From contig JAWQRM010000517.1 in assembly GCA_033557675.1 (NCBI GenBank), positions 1 through 21,810 of the forward strand: 21,810 nucleotides of DNA, written 5' to 3'. Source of the DNA: Coptodactyla brooksi. Its lineage: Eukaryota; Arthropoda; Insecta; Coleoptera; Scarabaeidae. Below, piece by piece: positions 1 through 10,373 of the stretch (position 1 is its first letter; each line of letters starts with the position of its first letter). The notes below the pieces were generated by a model, which worked only from the letters and a program-made list of their open reading frames with translations, had not been told where the DNA came from and searched no databases. The position numbers were made by a program, and so were the translations under genes.

Positions 1-50
1 GGTGACCCGACCTTGACCTTGACCTTGAAGTGACCTTGACCTTGACCTGA
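1..50. repeat. TTGACC hexamer microsatellite
   Basis: Two runs of the unit TTGACC are separated by an imperfect AAGTGACC step. The repeat may continue beyond the left edge of the window. The units also contain the string TGACCTTGA, which resembles the monomeric binding site of nuclear receptors of the FTZ-F1/ERR type, but a hexamer satellite makes this by chance. No gene is linked to it. Confidence 0.85.
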
Positions 51-1230
51 GGAGGAAGTTCCAGAATAGGCTAATACCCACTGCTAGTATACCAAATTTG
101 ATTCGCTTTTCTTAAAAAATGAGAGTCAGATCTGTAAAATTTCAATTAAAACAAAATTTCAACACCACTTTCGAAACGAAGCATTTTTGACTACATCTTC
201 ATTTGAATTTTTTATCATAGAAATACTTGAGGAATCATCCTGTGAAATATCGGACACTTATTAAAAAGCCTCCGGTATATCAACGACATGAATATCCAAT
301 AGTGAGCCACTTTACTAATGGAATGGAATAATGTTATAAAGTAGAGGTACTAAGTTATAAAATAGAGGGTTTGAGTTGAAAAATAAGAAAGGACAGGGGT
401 TTTATAAATATATTACGAAATGCAATTAAGCTTGTTAGAGGAAAGCTAGATCACGAAGACGTGATACACAATATTATATGACTTTTACAATTAAATAAAA
501 CAGAAAATATTGTTGATAATCAAGAAAATATGTTTAAAGACTTATAAAATATAGTATTATAGAATAAATTAATGAAATAAAAGGTATGCAATAACAAATT
601 AAGTGATATAATCCAGATCGGTTATTTAGCGAAACGAAATATATATTTTACATTCAATGTTGCGATCTCTGGAACAATTAATTAATGAAACGGAACAAAG
701 TCATTTAAATGATAACCATTCATTTCGTTTAAATATTAATGGAAAATGTGTAAAGGCATACTATTAAGGCATGTCAAAAACAAAGTGAGTACGCATGTAT
801 TTTTCAAATTTCGATGTTTTATGATTACGAATATCATTGTTTTGAATTGTATCTTTTGCCTACACTGATTAATAACATGTATGCGCCAATCGAGCCAGTA
901 TCTCACTTTATCGCTGCTAATGATGTAGTTTATGTTTTACAAGTGATATTTGTAAAACTTTAAAATAATGATTTTTTACATTTTCACCAAATTAGTCGTT
1001 ATAATAAAAACAATTACGAATTAAAAATTGTAACTCATAGTGATATAAAACAATGTAATTTCTGTGAAATAAAGTTAAGCTATTGTAAGAGAATAAATGG
1101 AAGTTAAAAAAAATGTGCTAAATTAACAAGAATCATGATATTAAACGGAATTTATCAAGTAGTAAATAAAAATAAATTGAAATATGAAATTAACGGAACA
1201 GTAATACAAAATTATTTAAAAATAAACAAT

Positions 1231-1251
1231 TTCTTCTTTTTCTTCTTCTTT
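1231..1251. repeat. TTC-rich simple repeat
   Basis: A pyrimidine tract made of TTC and TTTTC units lies in AT-rich DNA. It is a simple low-complexity repeat. No splice or gene context is visible. Confidence 0.7.
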
Positions 1252-1670
1252 ATGTTAAGACATAGTCTTGCTTTTTACTGCCTATTCAACCTCCTGGGAA
1301 GATAACCAACTTATTTATTAATAAATAACAAACCTAGAAATTCTGTAACACAAATGAAAAAATAACAAACTAATAATCGTAAAATAGCAACTTTGAAAGA
1401 GAACCTAATTTTATATAGCAGAATATATCGTCTTTGTAAATAATAAGACTTCTTATTTAGAAATATATATTAATAAAGATTATGTAACAAATTATGTAGT
1501 TACTGCAGTAATTGTAATAATCAAATATTTGATTAAAAAATTTTCAACATTATAAATCAATTCAGCCGGAATAAACGGACAGCATTTAGCGGGAGAAAAG
1601 TTGTATGCTTACACGCATGAAGGCATGGAAAAAATCAGGATTATGCACCAAGTTGTAAAATAGTATAACC

Positions 1671-1696
1671 ATGGTATAACTAAATGGTATAACTAA
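1671..1696. repeat. Perfect 13-bp tandem duplication
   Basis: ATGGTATAACTAA occurs twice back to back. A degenerate partial unit (TAGTATAACC) lies immediately upstream. It is probably a replication-slippage product. Confidence 0.8.
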
Positions 1697-2339
1697 TATT
1701 AAAATTGTAGTAGAAAGCTGAAATTCTAGTATAAGCAGTTCAGTTTTCATAATGAAAAAAGTTGTAACACTAAATAAGAAAATCCCCCTGTAAATTTATG
1801 GAAAATTTGATATATCTACATTTACGTAAAGTTAACTGAATATATCGTTATTTAAAATTTACTCTCTGCACACTCGATGCACACATTAACGAAAAGTCCT
1901 GTACATGAAGATATCGCTGAGTTATTTAAAATTCCCGATGAACAAGAGAACGAAGACAATTAATCATCAGCAGGAAAATTGTGAATTTAAATGTATTGGT
2001 AGAGTCAGGTTTAGAGATTTCACTACTAAATAACGATGTTGTTCGTGTGAATCTTAGTAAAATTTGCAAAAAAAATTCTTAACTAGCCGAATTCAAATCA
2101 CTTCCGAAAGTGATCCCTCTTTTTAGCATTTTCATAAATTTGGTGAATTATAAATGAATGTACAGCTGGTTTACTGGTTTAGCTTAAATTATCAAATAAC
2201 AGCACAATTACGACTGACTCCGTGAAAAATGAAGACTTACGTAAGAAAATTTTAATGGCAACAGACAATTGTAATAATGGAACTATGCAAAAGTATGAAG
2301 TAAATAATACTATTTTATGAAAGATATTCAAAATGGAGA

Positions 2340-2785
2340 ACAAGTTTCGTCTTCTAAATAACGTCCATTTAATTTAATCAGTCAGTTTTCAGTAAATCTA
2401 CAGTTTCTATTCTTTGCCACGAGCTAATGCGGTGAGTGTCAATTTAATAAGTCTGTGATACGTATGATTTATGAGTTTAGGTAGCATTGAATAATCAATT
2501 AAATTATTTACTAGGTTACAATAATTATGGACATAACATAGAAATGTGTTTAGTAAACGTTTAGACTTTATTAATACACATTTGCTGGTATAGACGTGTT
2601 TTCATAAGCAGTTTCAGGTTACACCTAGCGTTTTCCAATTGGTATGCATATTTTACGGTGATCTTAGCATGAAAATGTAGTAATTTATGCTTCTCATATT
2701 TCTTCGTTCAAGCATGGAAACTGTAAAGCAAATGTCGATGAAATTAGTTTAATTAGTCATCACGTGGAACCTGAATACGTTAACT
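2340..2785 (+). repeat. Interspersed repeat R, copy 1
   Basis: This block aligns along most of its length, in the same orientation, with 14522-14975. Shared landmarks, in the same order, include TTTCCAATTGGTATGCATAT, CTTAGCATGAA, ATGTCGATGAAAT and TACTAGGTTACA. Identity judged by eye is roughly three quarters. The block ends almost exactly where the left inverted arm of the pogo-like element begins (about 2795), so it may be an older element that the pogo element hit, or an outer module of the same family. No protein is recognisable in it. Confidence 0.75.
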
Positions 2786-2794
2786 GTATATTTA

Positions 2795-3530
2795 TATTGG
2801 ACACGTATTTTTTTATCGCCCCATTTCTGATTTTGAGGTGTGTAATGGGGGCTCATAGTTACTCCCAAAAACACATTTTTTACAATACTTCAGAAACGAG
2901 AAGAGATCGAGATCGACTAAAGACCAGATACTTCCGTGTCAGCAGCCGTACATTTCAGATTGAAAAGAAAACAATGGCGCACCCACGGGCTCGTTAGGGG
3001 TTAAAAGATATCAATTTTTCTCACTCCTACTCTTGTATATTATAAATTTAATTTTTCTTTTTCTAATCTTTAAACTAGATGAAAAAATAAAAGTCACGGG
3101 TTTTCGGATTTTGTTCTAAATATTCATATTGAGAAGTTATTGTCATTTCTATGTACCCCTACAGAGCACTATTTCTCTTCATATTTTTGGAATTAAATTA
3201 AATGTCGCATTGTATTTAAATTAAAAATTGTTTGCTATATTAGAACATAAAAAAGTAATATGATGCATACAAATAGTAACAGCCAAGAAAGGTCGTGCGT
3301 AATTGGTCATATCGTAAATATAAATTACTTTTTACGTCTTGGCAAACAAATGTATTTATGATTACCAATGTACGCAAGTGATTATAAATAAAACTTAAAA
3401 AAAATACTTCTGTATACTTATCACTGCTTCCATATAAGAGTGTGGTCAGCTTGCTAAAGTGTATTATCATAAAGTGTTGCGTTCTATTTACCAGCGTACA
3501 CCTGTATCTACGCAAAATAGTGCTGAAGAA
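2795..3530 (+). repeat. Left inverted arm of the pogo-like element
   Basis: Read on the minus strand, this arm follows the right arm (5060-5750). Shared landmarks include ACTTGCGTACATTG, TTTGCCAAGACGTAAAA, TGACCAATTACG, AAACAATTTTTAA, TATATTATAAATTTAATT, GCAGCCGTACATTT and GTGTAATGGGGGCTCA (given on either strand). The left arm carries small insertions relative to the right arm, near 3140-3180 and 3430-3450. Reading frames in this arm are by-products of repeat sequence, not genes. Confidence 0.8.
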
Positions 3531-3631
3531 GCACCTGCACAAACAGTGTTTGATATCATTGTAAGTGGTTGCAGTGACCCCGCTTACGATAGAGACAAAA
3601 CAACAGAGTAAGTGATGACATCGAAAAAGAG

Positions 3632-4877
3632 ATGTCCAGCATTGAACTAGTGCAGGAATCTACTGATATAGATTTTAAGTACAAACAGAATAGTGTTGAA
3701 TACTGGAAAAGTCAAAGGAAAACACGACTTTGTCTAAAAAATGTCCAACATAATTATGCTAAGGTTACGTCACATCTAAAACGACGAGAACAGCAAGTGT
3801 CCAGCGGCGGAGACAGACGTGAAAAGTTGTATCGCATGTCGGAATATGTGTTTAACCAACTCAAAAGTGCTATAGACCGTCAAATGATTGTTCACGACTC
3901 GGATATAAAAAGATGGGCTTTAGAGGCGCAAGAAGAGTTGCACGTTCCAAACTTTCGGGCATCACATTGGTGGATACAAAAATTCAAACAAATGCCGCAA
4001 AGTTTACATAATTATAAAAACAGTTTATATAAACTACAAAGTTTACAGTATTAAGTTTACATAATATAATACCCAAATATGGACAATTTACAATACTGAT
4101 CGAAGCGGGTTCAGTTTGGAAATGCATAATGGCTGAACACTGGCTGAACGTGAGTCCAAGAAGGTAGAAGTTGTAGTGCAATCAGTTTCTGCGACGAAAC
4201 ACAGCTATACCATTCAATCGACAATATCTGCATCAGCAAAGTTGATATTTCCATTGTTAGTATGCTTGAAAGAGGTAAGTGGTAGTTTGGAGCCAAAAAT
4301 AGAACAAACAATGTTCCGTCCACCAAATGTGTATATTATGACCACAAAATAGGGAAAACAGTAATAGAGTGGGTTAAGAATGTATATGCTCCCCATGTAG
4401 GTTGTAAGACCTTCTTGCTAATGGACTCATGGTCAGGTCAAAGCCACTTGCTCGGCCAGTCACAGTAAAAACTATCCCAAAGGGTGCTGTTGGTGTTATA
4501 CAACCTTTGGATGTTTGTGGTTTCCGCTTCTGGAAGCAATTAGTTCGTCAGTTATCAGATACAATTGCTTTATCGTCATTTCCTATTTAATTACATCAAC
4601 GAGACAACATATTACGCATCAAGGCTTAACACACTAGCAATTTTCTTCGTCAAAATATACAGAGTTCATCCAACACGGTTGGTATAAAAGCGGTTACCTT
4701 CGAGAACGTCCGGGACGCTTTACAACGCCAGCGTATTTCTCCTTTCACGACTCGCGGTTATCAAGTTGCAATTTTTGTAGAGCACAGGTCATAATAAGAT
4801 GTGGATAATGCAAACAATACTTGTGCATAAAATATTTCTTGAATGATTATCACAACTGTGCAGTCTATCGATCGTAA
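3632..4877 (+). pseudogene. Pogo-like (CENP-B-type HTH + DDE) transposase, decayed
   Basis: An intact form would be a nuclear transposase that binds the element ends and cuts and pastes it. The first 140 codons are open and resemble the N-terminal HTH/CENP-B-type region: VEYWKSQRKTRLCLKNVQHN, then REKLYRMSEYVFNQLK, IVHDSDIKRWALEAQEEL and FRASHWWIQKFKQ. Downstream pieces in other frames give the DDE core: NTDRSGFSLEMHNG (first Asp at 4098-4100, followed by a TGA where Arg is expected), then VVVQSVSATKHSYTIQSTIS, LLMDSWSGQ (second Asp at 4424-4426) and TIPKGAVGVIQPLDVCGFRF (third Asp at 4510-4512). The C-terminus retains ERPGRFTTPAYFSF and a Cys/His tail, CKQYLCIKYFLNDYHNC. Several stops and frameshifts rule out function. 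An upstream ATG at 3615 starting MTSKKRC may be the original start. Confidence 0.85.
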
Positions 4878-5059
4878 ATGCAGATTGTAATTATTATATT
4901 TTTTATACATCAATATTTATTATTTTATACTTTTAAATATTTACTTATTTAATCCATTGTCAATTAGATTGAGGTAAAAATATTTAACAATAGGCAATTA
5001 TTTTTTAATTGTAGAATTTGCAAATTGTAACAAATTCCTTTTTGGTTTTGTTATGTCCA

Positions 5060-5750
5060 GTGGCAATACGAAAACACTGATGGTGTAATTTTGTTTTGAT
5101 ACTAATGATAACCGGCTATGAAACAGAAACAGATACTTTATGATAATGCAAAGGCAGTGATAAGTATACAGATGTAATTTCACTTTTAAAGTTTTATTTA
5201 TAATCACTTGCGTACATTGGCAATCATAAACACATTGGTTTGCCAAGACGTAAAATAGTAATTTATATTTATGACATGACCAATTACGCGACCTTTCTTG
5301 ACTGTTCCTGTTTGTATGTATAATATTTCTTTCTTATATTCTAATATAACAAACAATTTTTAACTTAAATACAATGTGACATTAAATTTAATTCAAAAAA
5401 AAATAAAGAGACCCCAAAAGAGAACCCAAAATGGACATTTAGAAAACAATCCAAACAGCCCTAACTTTTACTTTTTCATGTAGTTTAATGATAAAAAAAA
5501 GAAAAATTAAATTTATAATATACAAGGACAGGAGTGAGAAAAATTCATACTTTTTAACCCCCTAACGAACCCTTCTGCGCTTCTGCTAACTACTTGTTTC
5601 GACCTAAAATGTACGGCTGCTAACAAGGAACGATTTGACTCTTCTTGTTTCTAACATGTTGCAAAAAATGTGTTTTGGGGTAACTTTGAGCCCCCATTAC
5701 ACAACCCAAAACCAAAAACGGGACGCTAAAAAAATATGTGTCAAATATTT
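5060..5750 (-). repeat. Right inverted arm of the pogo-like element
   Basis: This is the inverted counterpart of 2795-3530. The inner 350 bp (5050-5397) is also present as a lone copy, in the same orientation, at 11138-11487. The two share AGTGGCAATACGAAAACA, TATGAAACAGAAACAGATA, GTTCCTGTTTGTATGTATAA and CTAATATAACAAACAATTTT. A poly-A-like tract of nine or more A residues lies at the edge shared with the lone copy (about 5395). Confidence 0.8.
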
Positions 5751-6199
5751 TTCGGTGTTCTACATGTGTCAAATTTTATCAGAATCGGAGAGGTACACTT
5801 GGGCGTCTTTGCTTTTTAGTGAAAAATAAATATTTCCGAATAATTTTCACATTTATTAATTTAAATAATTCTTTCAGGTAAGACGAAGTATATGTGAGTG
5901 ATGGTCTATGAGTCAACGCACTCACATCAAATGAAATTAGTATTTTCCCTCCTTAAAACCTTGTATCCTTAATCTTATTAATGACCTGAAGCGAAAAAGT
6001 CTTTGCACCCTTTCATCATACTTTCAACTTCTCTTACTATTTTTAGTAGTGGGTTTCTTAAAATGGGAGTGTTACGTCCGGATTTAATCATGTTGCTAGC
6101 AAACAACATGTTCAAATTACTCGCTTTTATCCAATACAACAACCTTATTTCCATTGTCAGCTTTCAAATAAAAACAATCTTTTAATCACGAACTTCTGA
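5751..6199. other. Unassigned spacer between pogo arm and Penelope piece
   Basis: No protein or RNA gene is recognised here. Short frames, including one at 6003-6185, are unlike any known family and are AT-driven. The left boundary is the end of the detectable inverted arm. Confidence 0.5.
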
Positions 6200-6600
6200 C
6201 TAACTACCGTTCTTTCTTAGACGGGGGTGCCTCAGTAGAAACTTTATACTTCGAGGTTTGGTTTGAATTGAGCTCACAATATCTCTCACCAGATCGCCCA
6301 AGTGAAAGTGATCAGGTAAAGCGAACCCTAAACTTTTGTTTAAAAGCGCGATTTGATCGTTATAAATTGTTTGGGATGACTGATCCTCTACAATGTAAGG
6401 AGTTTCTTGGGAAATATTCTTGTCGGTTTTGATTCTCTTAGTTTTTTTTATTTAAGGTGGAAATCTTCTTTGAGCACTTACTGTCCACCATTTGAAACAT
6501 CTTGCTTTGGAACACACACTATTCTCGAACTCCATATTATTTAAGCTATGTGCCAGCTCTTTATAAAGCCCATATACTTCTATCTCAGCATAGATCGTTT
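6200..6600 (-). pseudogene. Penelope-like element N-terminal fragment
   Basis: On the minus strand one frame runs from about 6600 to a TAG at 6200 with a single internal stop. It contains IEVYGLYKELAHSLNN, then IYNDQIALLNKSLGFALP, followed by GDLVRDIVSSIQTKPRSIKF. The 'xLLNKGLxFxLP' pattern followed by a helical segment resembles the region before the reverse transcriptase in Penelope-like retroelement proteins, from memory of that family. If so, it would precede an RT domain, which is absent on this strand. The only RT-like Penelope piece nearby (7569-8112) is on the other strand, so the two pieces come from different copies or from an inversion. The assignment rests on a short motif and is tentative. 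Confidence 0.42.
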
Positions 6601-6690
6601 ACTGTATAGATGTCTGATCTCTAAGTCAGGACATGTTTGTTTTGCCATTATATCTACTTTGTCTTTAGCATGTGATTTCGGAAAATTTCT

Positions 6691-6746
6691 AATAAAAAAG
6701 ATAATAATAATAAAATAATATCATAATAAAATAATAATAAAATAAA
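6691..6746. repeat. TAA-rich microsatellite
   Basis: The tract is composed almost wholly of AATAATAAT and AATAAA units, interrupted by one TATCAT step. Confidence 0.85.
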
Positions 6747-7311
6747 TTTCGAATTTTTAATAAACCTTGAAAATACCTTAATATACCTATTTTGTTCCGT
6801 TGACTGTGAAGCCTTCTCACTAAATTGTGGGTATGGGATCCTTGGGTTCGTAGCAAAGTTAAACAATTGTTACCACCTAACAAAAACAGGAAACTAACTG
6901 CACGACGTACGTTTCAACGACCATCGTACCATCGTATCATCGGGAGCGAAAAAAGATAACCGGACTTGAAGACTACTGTACGTTCTATTTTACACTAATA
7001 ACTGATATCTAGATGGTGCCATAATGGCTAGCGTGGCCAATGGAAAGCAGTAACACGTATATTTTGCTTCCGGCGTGATGTTTCTAACCCAAAACGCGTG
7101 CTCATTTATGTATACACATATTAACGTTCTTTCTTCTATTAAATTATATAGCTTTTAAACCGAATTATTCCCGTATCTTTACTAGTTACATTTCTAAGTA
7201 ATTTCACGCTTTCTACACTAATCCTATGATTGACGTTAAAATTTCGAAGTAATTATTAAACGAATTAGAAAACTCATCCGTAAAACAACAAAATATTTCG
7301 GTTAAAAAGTC

Positions 7312-7339
7312 GTTCATTAATAAGAGTTCATTAATAAGA
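7312..7339. repeat. Perfect 14-bp tandem duplication
   Basis: GTTCATTAATAAGA is repeated twice without a spacer. No associated element was recognised. Confidence 0.85.
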
Positions 7340-7464
7340 TTAAGGACAGTAATTTCATTTTATGTGAGACAAAATTATTCGAAAGTACTTAGTTTTGACT
7401 AAGCTGTGCATGAATCAAGAGGACATTATTATTAAGGAGTGGCTTTGGTTAATTGCTTTTGGCC

Positions 7465-7519
7465 GTTCATGAGTAAGTATGTAATCTGTTCATGAGTGAG
7501 TATGGGCTGGAGTGAGTAT
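7465..7519. repeat. 23-bp-period imperfect tandem repeat
   Basis: GTTCATGAGTRAGTATG occurs at 7465-7481 and 7488-7504. A third, partial GAGTGAGTAT follows at 7510-7519. The repeat lies just upstream of the Penelope RT fragment. Confidence 0.7.
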
Positions 7520-7568
7520 TTCCCAAGTGTAGGTAGGTCGTTGACATGTTCCCGATTTTTGGTACTAA

Positions 7569-8112
7569 AATCACGAACTCACCAACGATCAATTAAATTC
7601 ACGATTTTCCACTTTAAAATTTATATATGAAATGGAGAACAATGAAACATTACCGTTTCTAGATGCCTTAGTCATTCTAAATAATACTAGGTCAGAATTT
7701 GATGTATGTCCAGAAAAAAACATCGTTACAAGGAAATATATTCCTGTCGACTTTTCACATTGTATTCAACAAAAAATGGCTAGTTTACAGTTTTTAATCC
7801 ATTGTTTACTGAATTTTCCGCTTAATTTAGTTATGTGTAACAAAGAGAGGAACTACATTAGAAATACTACTGTTCACGGATGTAATAAGAAAGTAGTAGA
7901 TAAGTGACTTAACGGCTGTAAGTTTACGAAAAGCTTACGTGATACCGACCACGTTTTTAGCTTAGAAACCCTGTTAGGTAATTCGAAAGATAAAATAAAT
8001 AAGTTGGAAAAAGTGGTAGATTCTTAAAGAGCATATGAGCTCACTTAAAGACTACGGTCGCATAGAAAAATCTAGCGCAGCTGAATATGCTTTGAGCAGA
8101 TATATTATCATT
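7569..8112 (+). pseudogene. Penelope-like reverse transcriptase / GIY-YIG fragment
   Basis: A frame open from 7569 to a TGA at 7905 reads LNSRFSTLKFIYEMENN, then ETLPFLDALVILNN, and later YIPVDFSHCIQQKMASLQFL followed by IHCLLNFPLNL. This matches the segment after the catalytic motif of Penelope-like RTs: a 'LPFLDVLV' motif, then 'SxHCxxxKxAxxxxLxxRLLxxPL'. Further on, NSKDKINKLEKVV (about 7975-8020) resembles the linker before the GIY-YIG nuclease. IEKSSAAEYAL (about 8059-8091) resembles that nuclease's C-terminal 'KSAxAEHAL' motif. The catalytic YxDD region and the GIY-YIG core are missing, so it is a truncated, internally deleted relic. The RT part is more certain than the nuclease part. 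Confidence 0.7.
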
Positions 8113-8640
8113 CCTCTGTACCTTAATAGAGAAATGGAAGTAAATACTGGAATGCATGAATGGGCACACGTACTCAGAAAAATCACGTTAGAAACAAAAT
8201 ATGCGTTTTACTGCTTTCTATTGGCTGTGCTAAACGTTATGGCATCATATGAGTGTCGCCGTTTGGTACAGTAGTTTTATGTTCTTTCGTGTCTTATCGC
8301 TTCCGATGATGCTGACATTGTCAGCGAAAAGTACGTTGAGCAATTAATTTCCTGATTTGGTTAAGTGGTATCACTTGTTTAACTCTAATTGAAACCAAAT
8401 GTTTCAAACCCAAAATTTACAGTGGGCTTTGATGATTTACATGGAAAAGAACAGTTATGACAAATGTGGTGAATATACGTCATCAAGGATAGCAAAATCT
8501 TATTAAATATATACCTTTCTGGAAATGAGCTTAAAACAATGAGCTAATTCATTCGAGAGACGTTATTCGGATAAAGCGTACGTGCTTGAAGCCGTTCGAA
8601 CTGAAGAGGATATCAGTAGTGGGAAATATCATTAGCGAAT
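8113..8640. other. Unassigned spacer before LINE A
   Basis: A frame running to 8274 continues from the Penelope relic but loses all resemblance after about 8112. The rest shows no recognisable coding or structural signal. Some of it may be the 5' untranslated region of LINE A. Confidence 0.45.
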
Positions 8641-9138
8641 TGTTTAGAGATGAGAATTTCCTCGTCGGTCTGGTTAACAAAGTGGTGGCCCGGGTGAAAC
8701 TGGATTAGTTACCTGAAAATCAAACTGCAGAATGAGAATAATAATCTTCGTCGTCACTTTAATAAACTCGAACAATATACTCGAAGTAATGTTAGAATTT
8801 TTGGTGTTCCGGCAGTCTTTGGAGAGACAAAGGAGAATATCGCTGATGTGGTTGACATTATGCAGAGCAAACTGGCACTGGGTGTTGATTACTTGTCTAT
8901 AGATCGATGTCAGCATATTGGAAAAATTACTAATGGGAAGCAGCCGATGACTGTGAAATTAAAATTTTATGGTGATAGGCGGCTTGTATTGGTAGCTAGA
9001 AAGAAACTAAGATACTCGGGGATATCGATTACTGAAGATCTACTTGGAGTTCGACTTCAGATGTTAGATATCAGTAGAAATTTGATAAAAAGGTTGCCTG
9101 GACTATTGGTGAGGTCATTCATTATAGGCAAAAAATGA
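8641..9138 (+). pseudogene. LINE A ORF1 (coiled coil + RRM-like), decayed
   Basis: This would be the RNA-binding ORF1 protein of a non-LTR retrotransposon of the Jockey/CR1 type. From 8713 one frame reads LKIKLQNENNNLRRHFNKLE, then SNVRIFGVP, a coiled coil leading into the RRM-like domain, and continues through VDYLSIDRCQHIGK, KQPMTVKLKFYGDRR and ARKKLRYSGISITEDL, ending at TGA 9136-9138. These match the usual 'LEQYSRRNNLRIFGVP', 'IDRxHRxG', 'RPIxVKFxSYxDR' and 'KKLKGxxIxIxEDL' landmarks. The part from 8641 to 8712 (FLVGLVNKVVARVKL) is in another frame. No good ATG lies in the frame, and the frame ends before the expected C-terminus. ORF2 follows about 150 bp downstream. Confidence 0.75.
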
Positions 9139-9289
9139 GTCATCCGAAACCTGGTGGACTTCGATGTGCTCATTCCCGGATAATTCGATCACCTTCCTTT
9201 TTGTCTGTTGTTATTATTTGCGGATGTTGTATTTCTTCCATGCTTTCTTTATTTGGAGTTTAAGTGAATAAGGGTTGTCTTTTCCCTAG

Positions 9290-9630
9290 TTTAATATGGC
9301 AAATGTCTTGCGTGAACACGAGATCAGTGGGATCAATGTTATAATCTGGTTATGAGATATTTGCTGCATCGAAAACGTATCTGAATAGTATGATTGGAGA
9401 TGATCTTGTACGGGTTTCAATTGAGCAGACGTGATAGGGCATTTAGATGAGGTGGAATGGCTTTTTATATCCAAGACTGTTATTCTTCCTTAGTTATATG
9501 TATTCAGCAAGTTATTCGCTTTGAGCAGCCCTGGGTTAAAATGATAATTAACTACATAATTGTAACTTTTGGAATTGTTTATCAACCGCCTGGTTTTGAC
9601 CTAAAAATATTCTTGAACTCTTTTTGTGAC
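9290..9630 (+). pseudogene. LINE A ORF2 endonuclease, N-terminal half
   Basis: This is the first half of the apurinic/apyrimidinic-type endonuclease that nicks target DNA for LINE insertion. Pieces in different frames read EISGINVIIWL (9330-9354, where a 'DVIxVTETWL' motif is expected, so the catalytic Glu is lost), NSMIGDDLVRV, SRRDRAF, GGMAFYIQDCYSS and VTFGIVYQPPGFDLKIFLN. The last runs to FCD, whose GAC codon is 9628-9630. The 'GGGVAFYI' and 'VVYRPPGxDL' landmarks are clear. The frame then runs into unrelated DNA, and the missing half resumes at 11829. Two frameshifts and several stops are present. Confidence 0.8.
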
Positions 9631-10373
9631 GCACACTTCGATGGAGGCGCCCGAACACCCGAACATCTACCTACACACTAACACAAACACCAGGCCTCCT
9701 CCCCTTGGAGGATGACAAACTTTGAATTGTACAGGGTAAACTTGGGCTCGGCTCCGTTCAGTGAAGGAGGGGTAGGTTCAGTAGGATGGAAAATAGGCGT
9801 CATATTCTCGTAAAACGAGATCACCCAGTATATGCACACCACCTAACCGACGACGAAAACGAAATGATGATACTTCCTTGCAAAAGAAACAAGTCTCATG
9901 TATTATCAAAATATAGTCAACAAAATGTACACAGTAAGCATAAACAATGATTATCTATAAATAATAATTATTATTTTAACAGTAATTAAAAATTAATAAA
10001 AGAAATCTTTTTCTGAAGTCAACCGTAGTAGTTTCGCCGTTCGGCCACCAGATGTCGGCACTATCTTGAACGTGAAAAGGATACTTTCCACAATAATGAC
10101 CCCTTTATTTTTCCAATAAGTTATCGTCTAGCAAAATAAACGTCAAAATATAAGCTGTTTTGCTTGCAAAATACCCCAAAATGTCTCAATAAATGCAATA
10201 AACGAGTAAGTGATCAATATGACTATACCAATCAGGGTAATCAACTTTACATCTTTTACAGCTACGGCAAACTAAAAATTGAACGGGAAGAAATGGTACA
10301 AATAATGACTGAGGTTATAATCGTTTTCAAAAATTAAGATATGAATGACATGCAAATATGAAGTTAACAATAC

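Larger units (their letters stand above)
61..2339. other. AT-rich stretch without recognisable genes
   Basis: No reading frame in this stretch resembles a known protein, and stops are frequent in all frames. It holds only low-complexity tracts and short tandem repeats, annotated separately. A short open run near 1895-1960 ends in an acidic tail, but it has no recognisable family and is too short to support. The stretch is probably decayed intergenic DNA. Confidence 0.6.
2795..5750 (+). mobile_element. Pogo-like DNA transposon with long inverted arms
   Basis: A decayed pogo/CENP-B-type transposase gene lies in the middle, flanked by two inverted copies of the same sequence of about 0.7 kb each. 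Typical pogo elements have short terminal inverted repeats of a few tens of bases, so such arms are unusual. The match is clearest between 3187-3430 and 5150-5397 and again between about 2795-3080 and 5490-5750; the intervening part aligns with gaps. A partial copy of the right arm lies alone at 11138-11487 and stops at the point equivalent to 5397. That suggests the family's terminus may be near 5397 (and near 3187 on the left), with the outer inverted sequence forming a second shell. Precise ends and the TA target duplication could not be fixed by eye. Confidence 0.7.
6601..7568. other. Unassigned spacer with short repeats
   Basis: No coding similarity is recognised between the two Penelope-like pieces. 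The stretch holds a TAA-rich microsatellite, a perfect 14-bp duplication and a 23-bp-period repeat, listed separately. A triplet-like CATCGTACCATCGTATCATCG run lies near 6923-6943. Short minus-strand frames at 6654-6883 are largely driven by the TAA tract. Confidence 0.5.

Noticed and set aside
1..50. Nuclear-receptor half-sites (TGACCTTGA) as a regulatory array
   Set aside because: The hexamer satellite TTGACC produces these strings automatically, and no gene or promoter lies nearby.
3240..3542. 100-aa minus-strand frame as a gene
   Set aside because: It lies within the left inverted arm of the pogo-like element and has a counterpart in repeat DNA, so it is a by-product of repeat sequence.
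4998..5246. 82-aa minus-strand frame as a gene
   Set aside because: It overlaps the right inverted arm and the lone arm at 11138, and is not conserved as an open frame between them.
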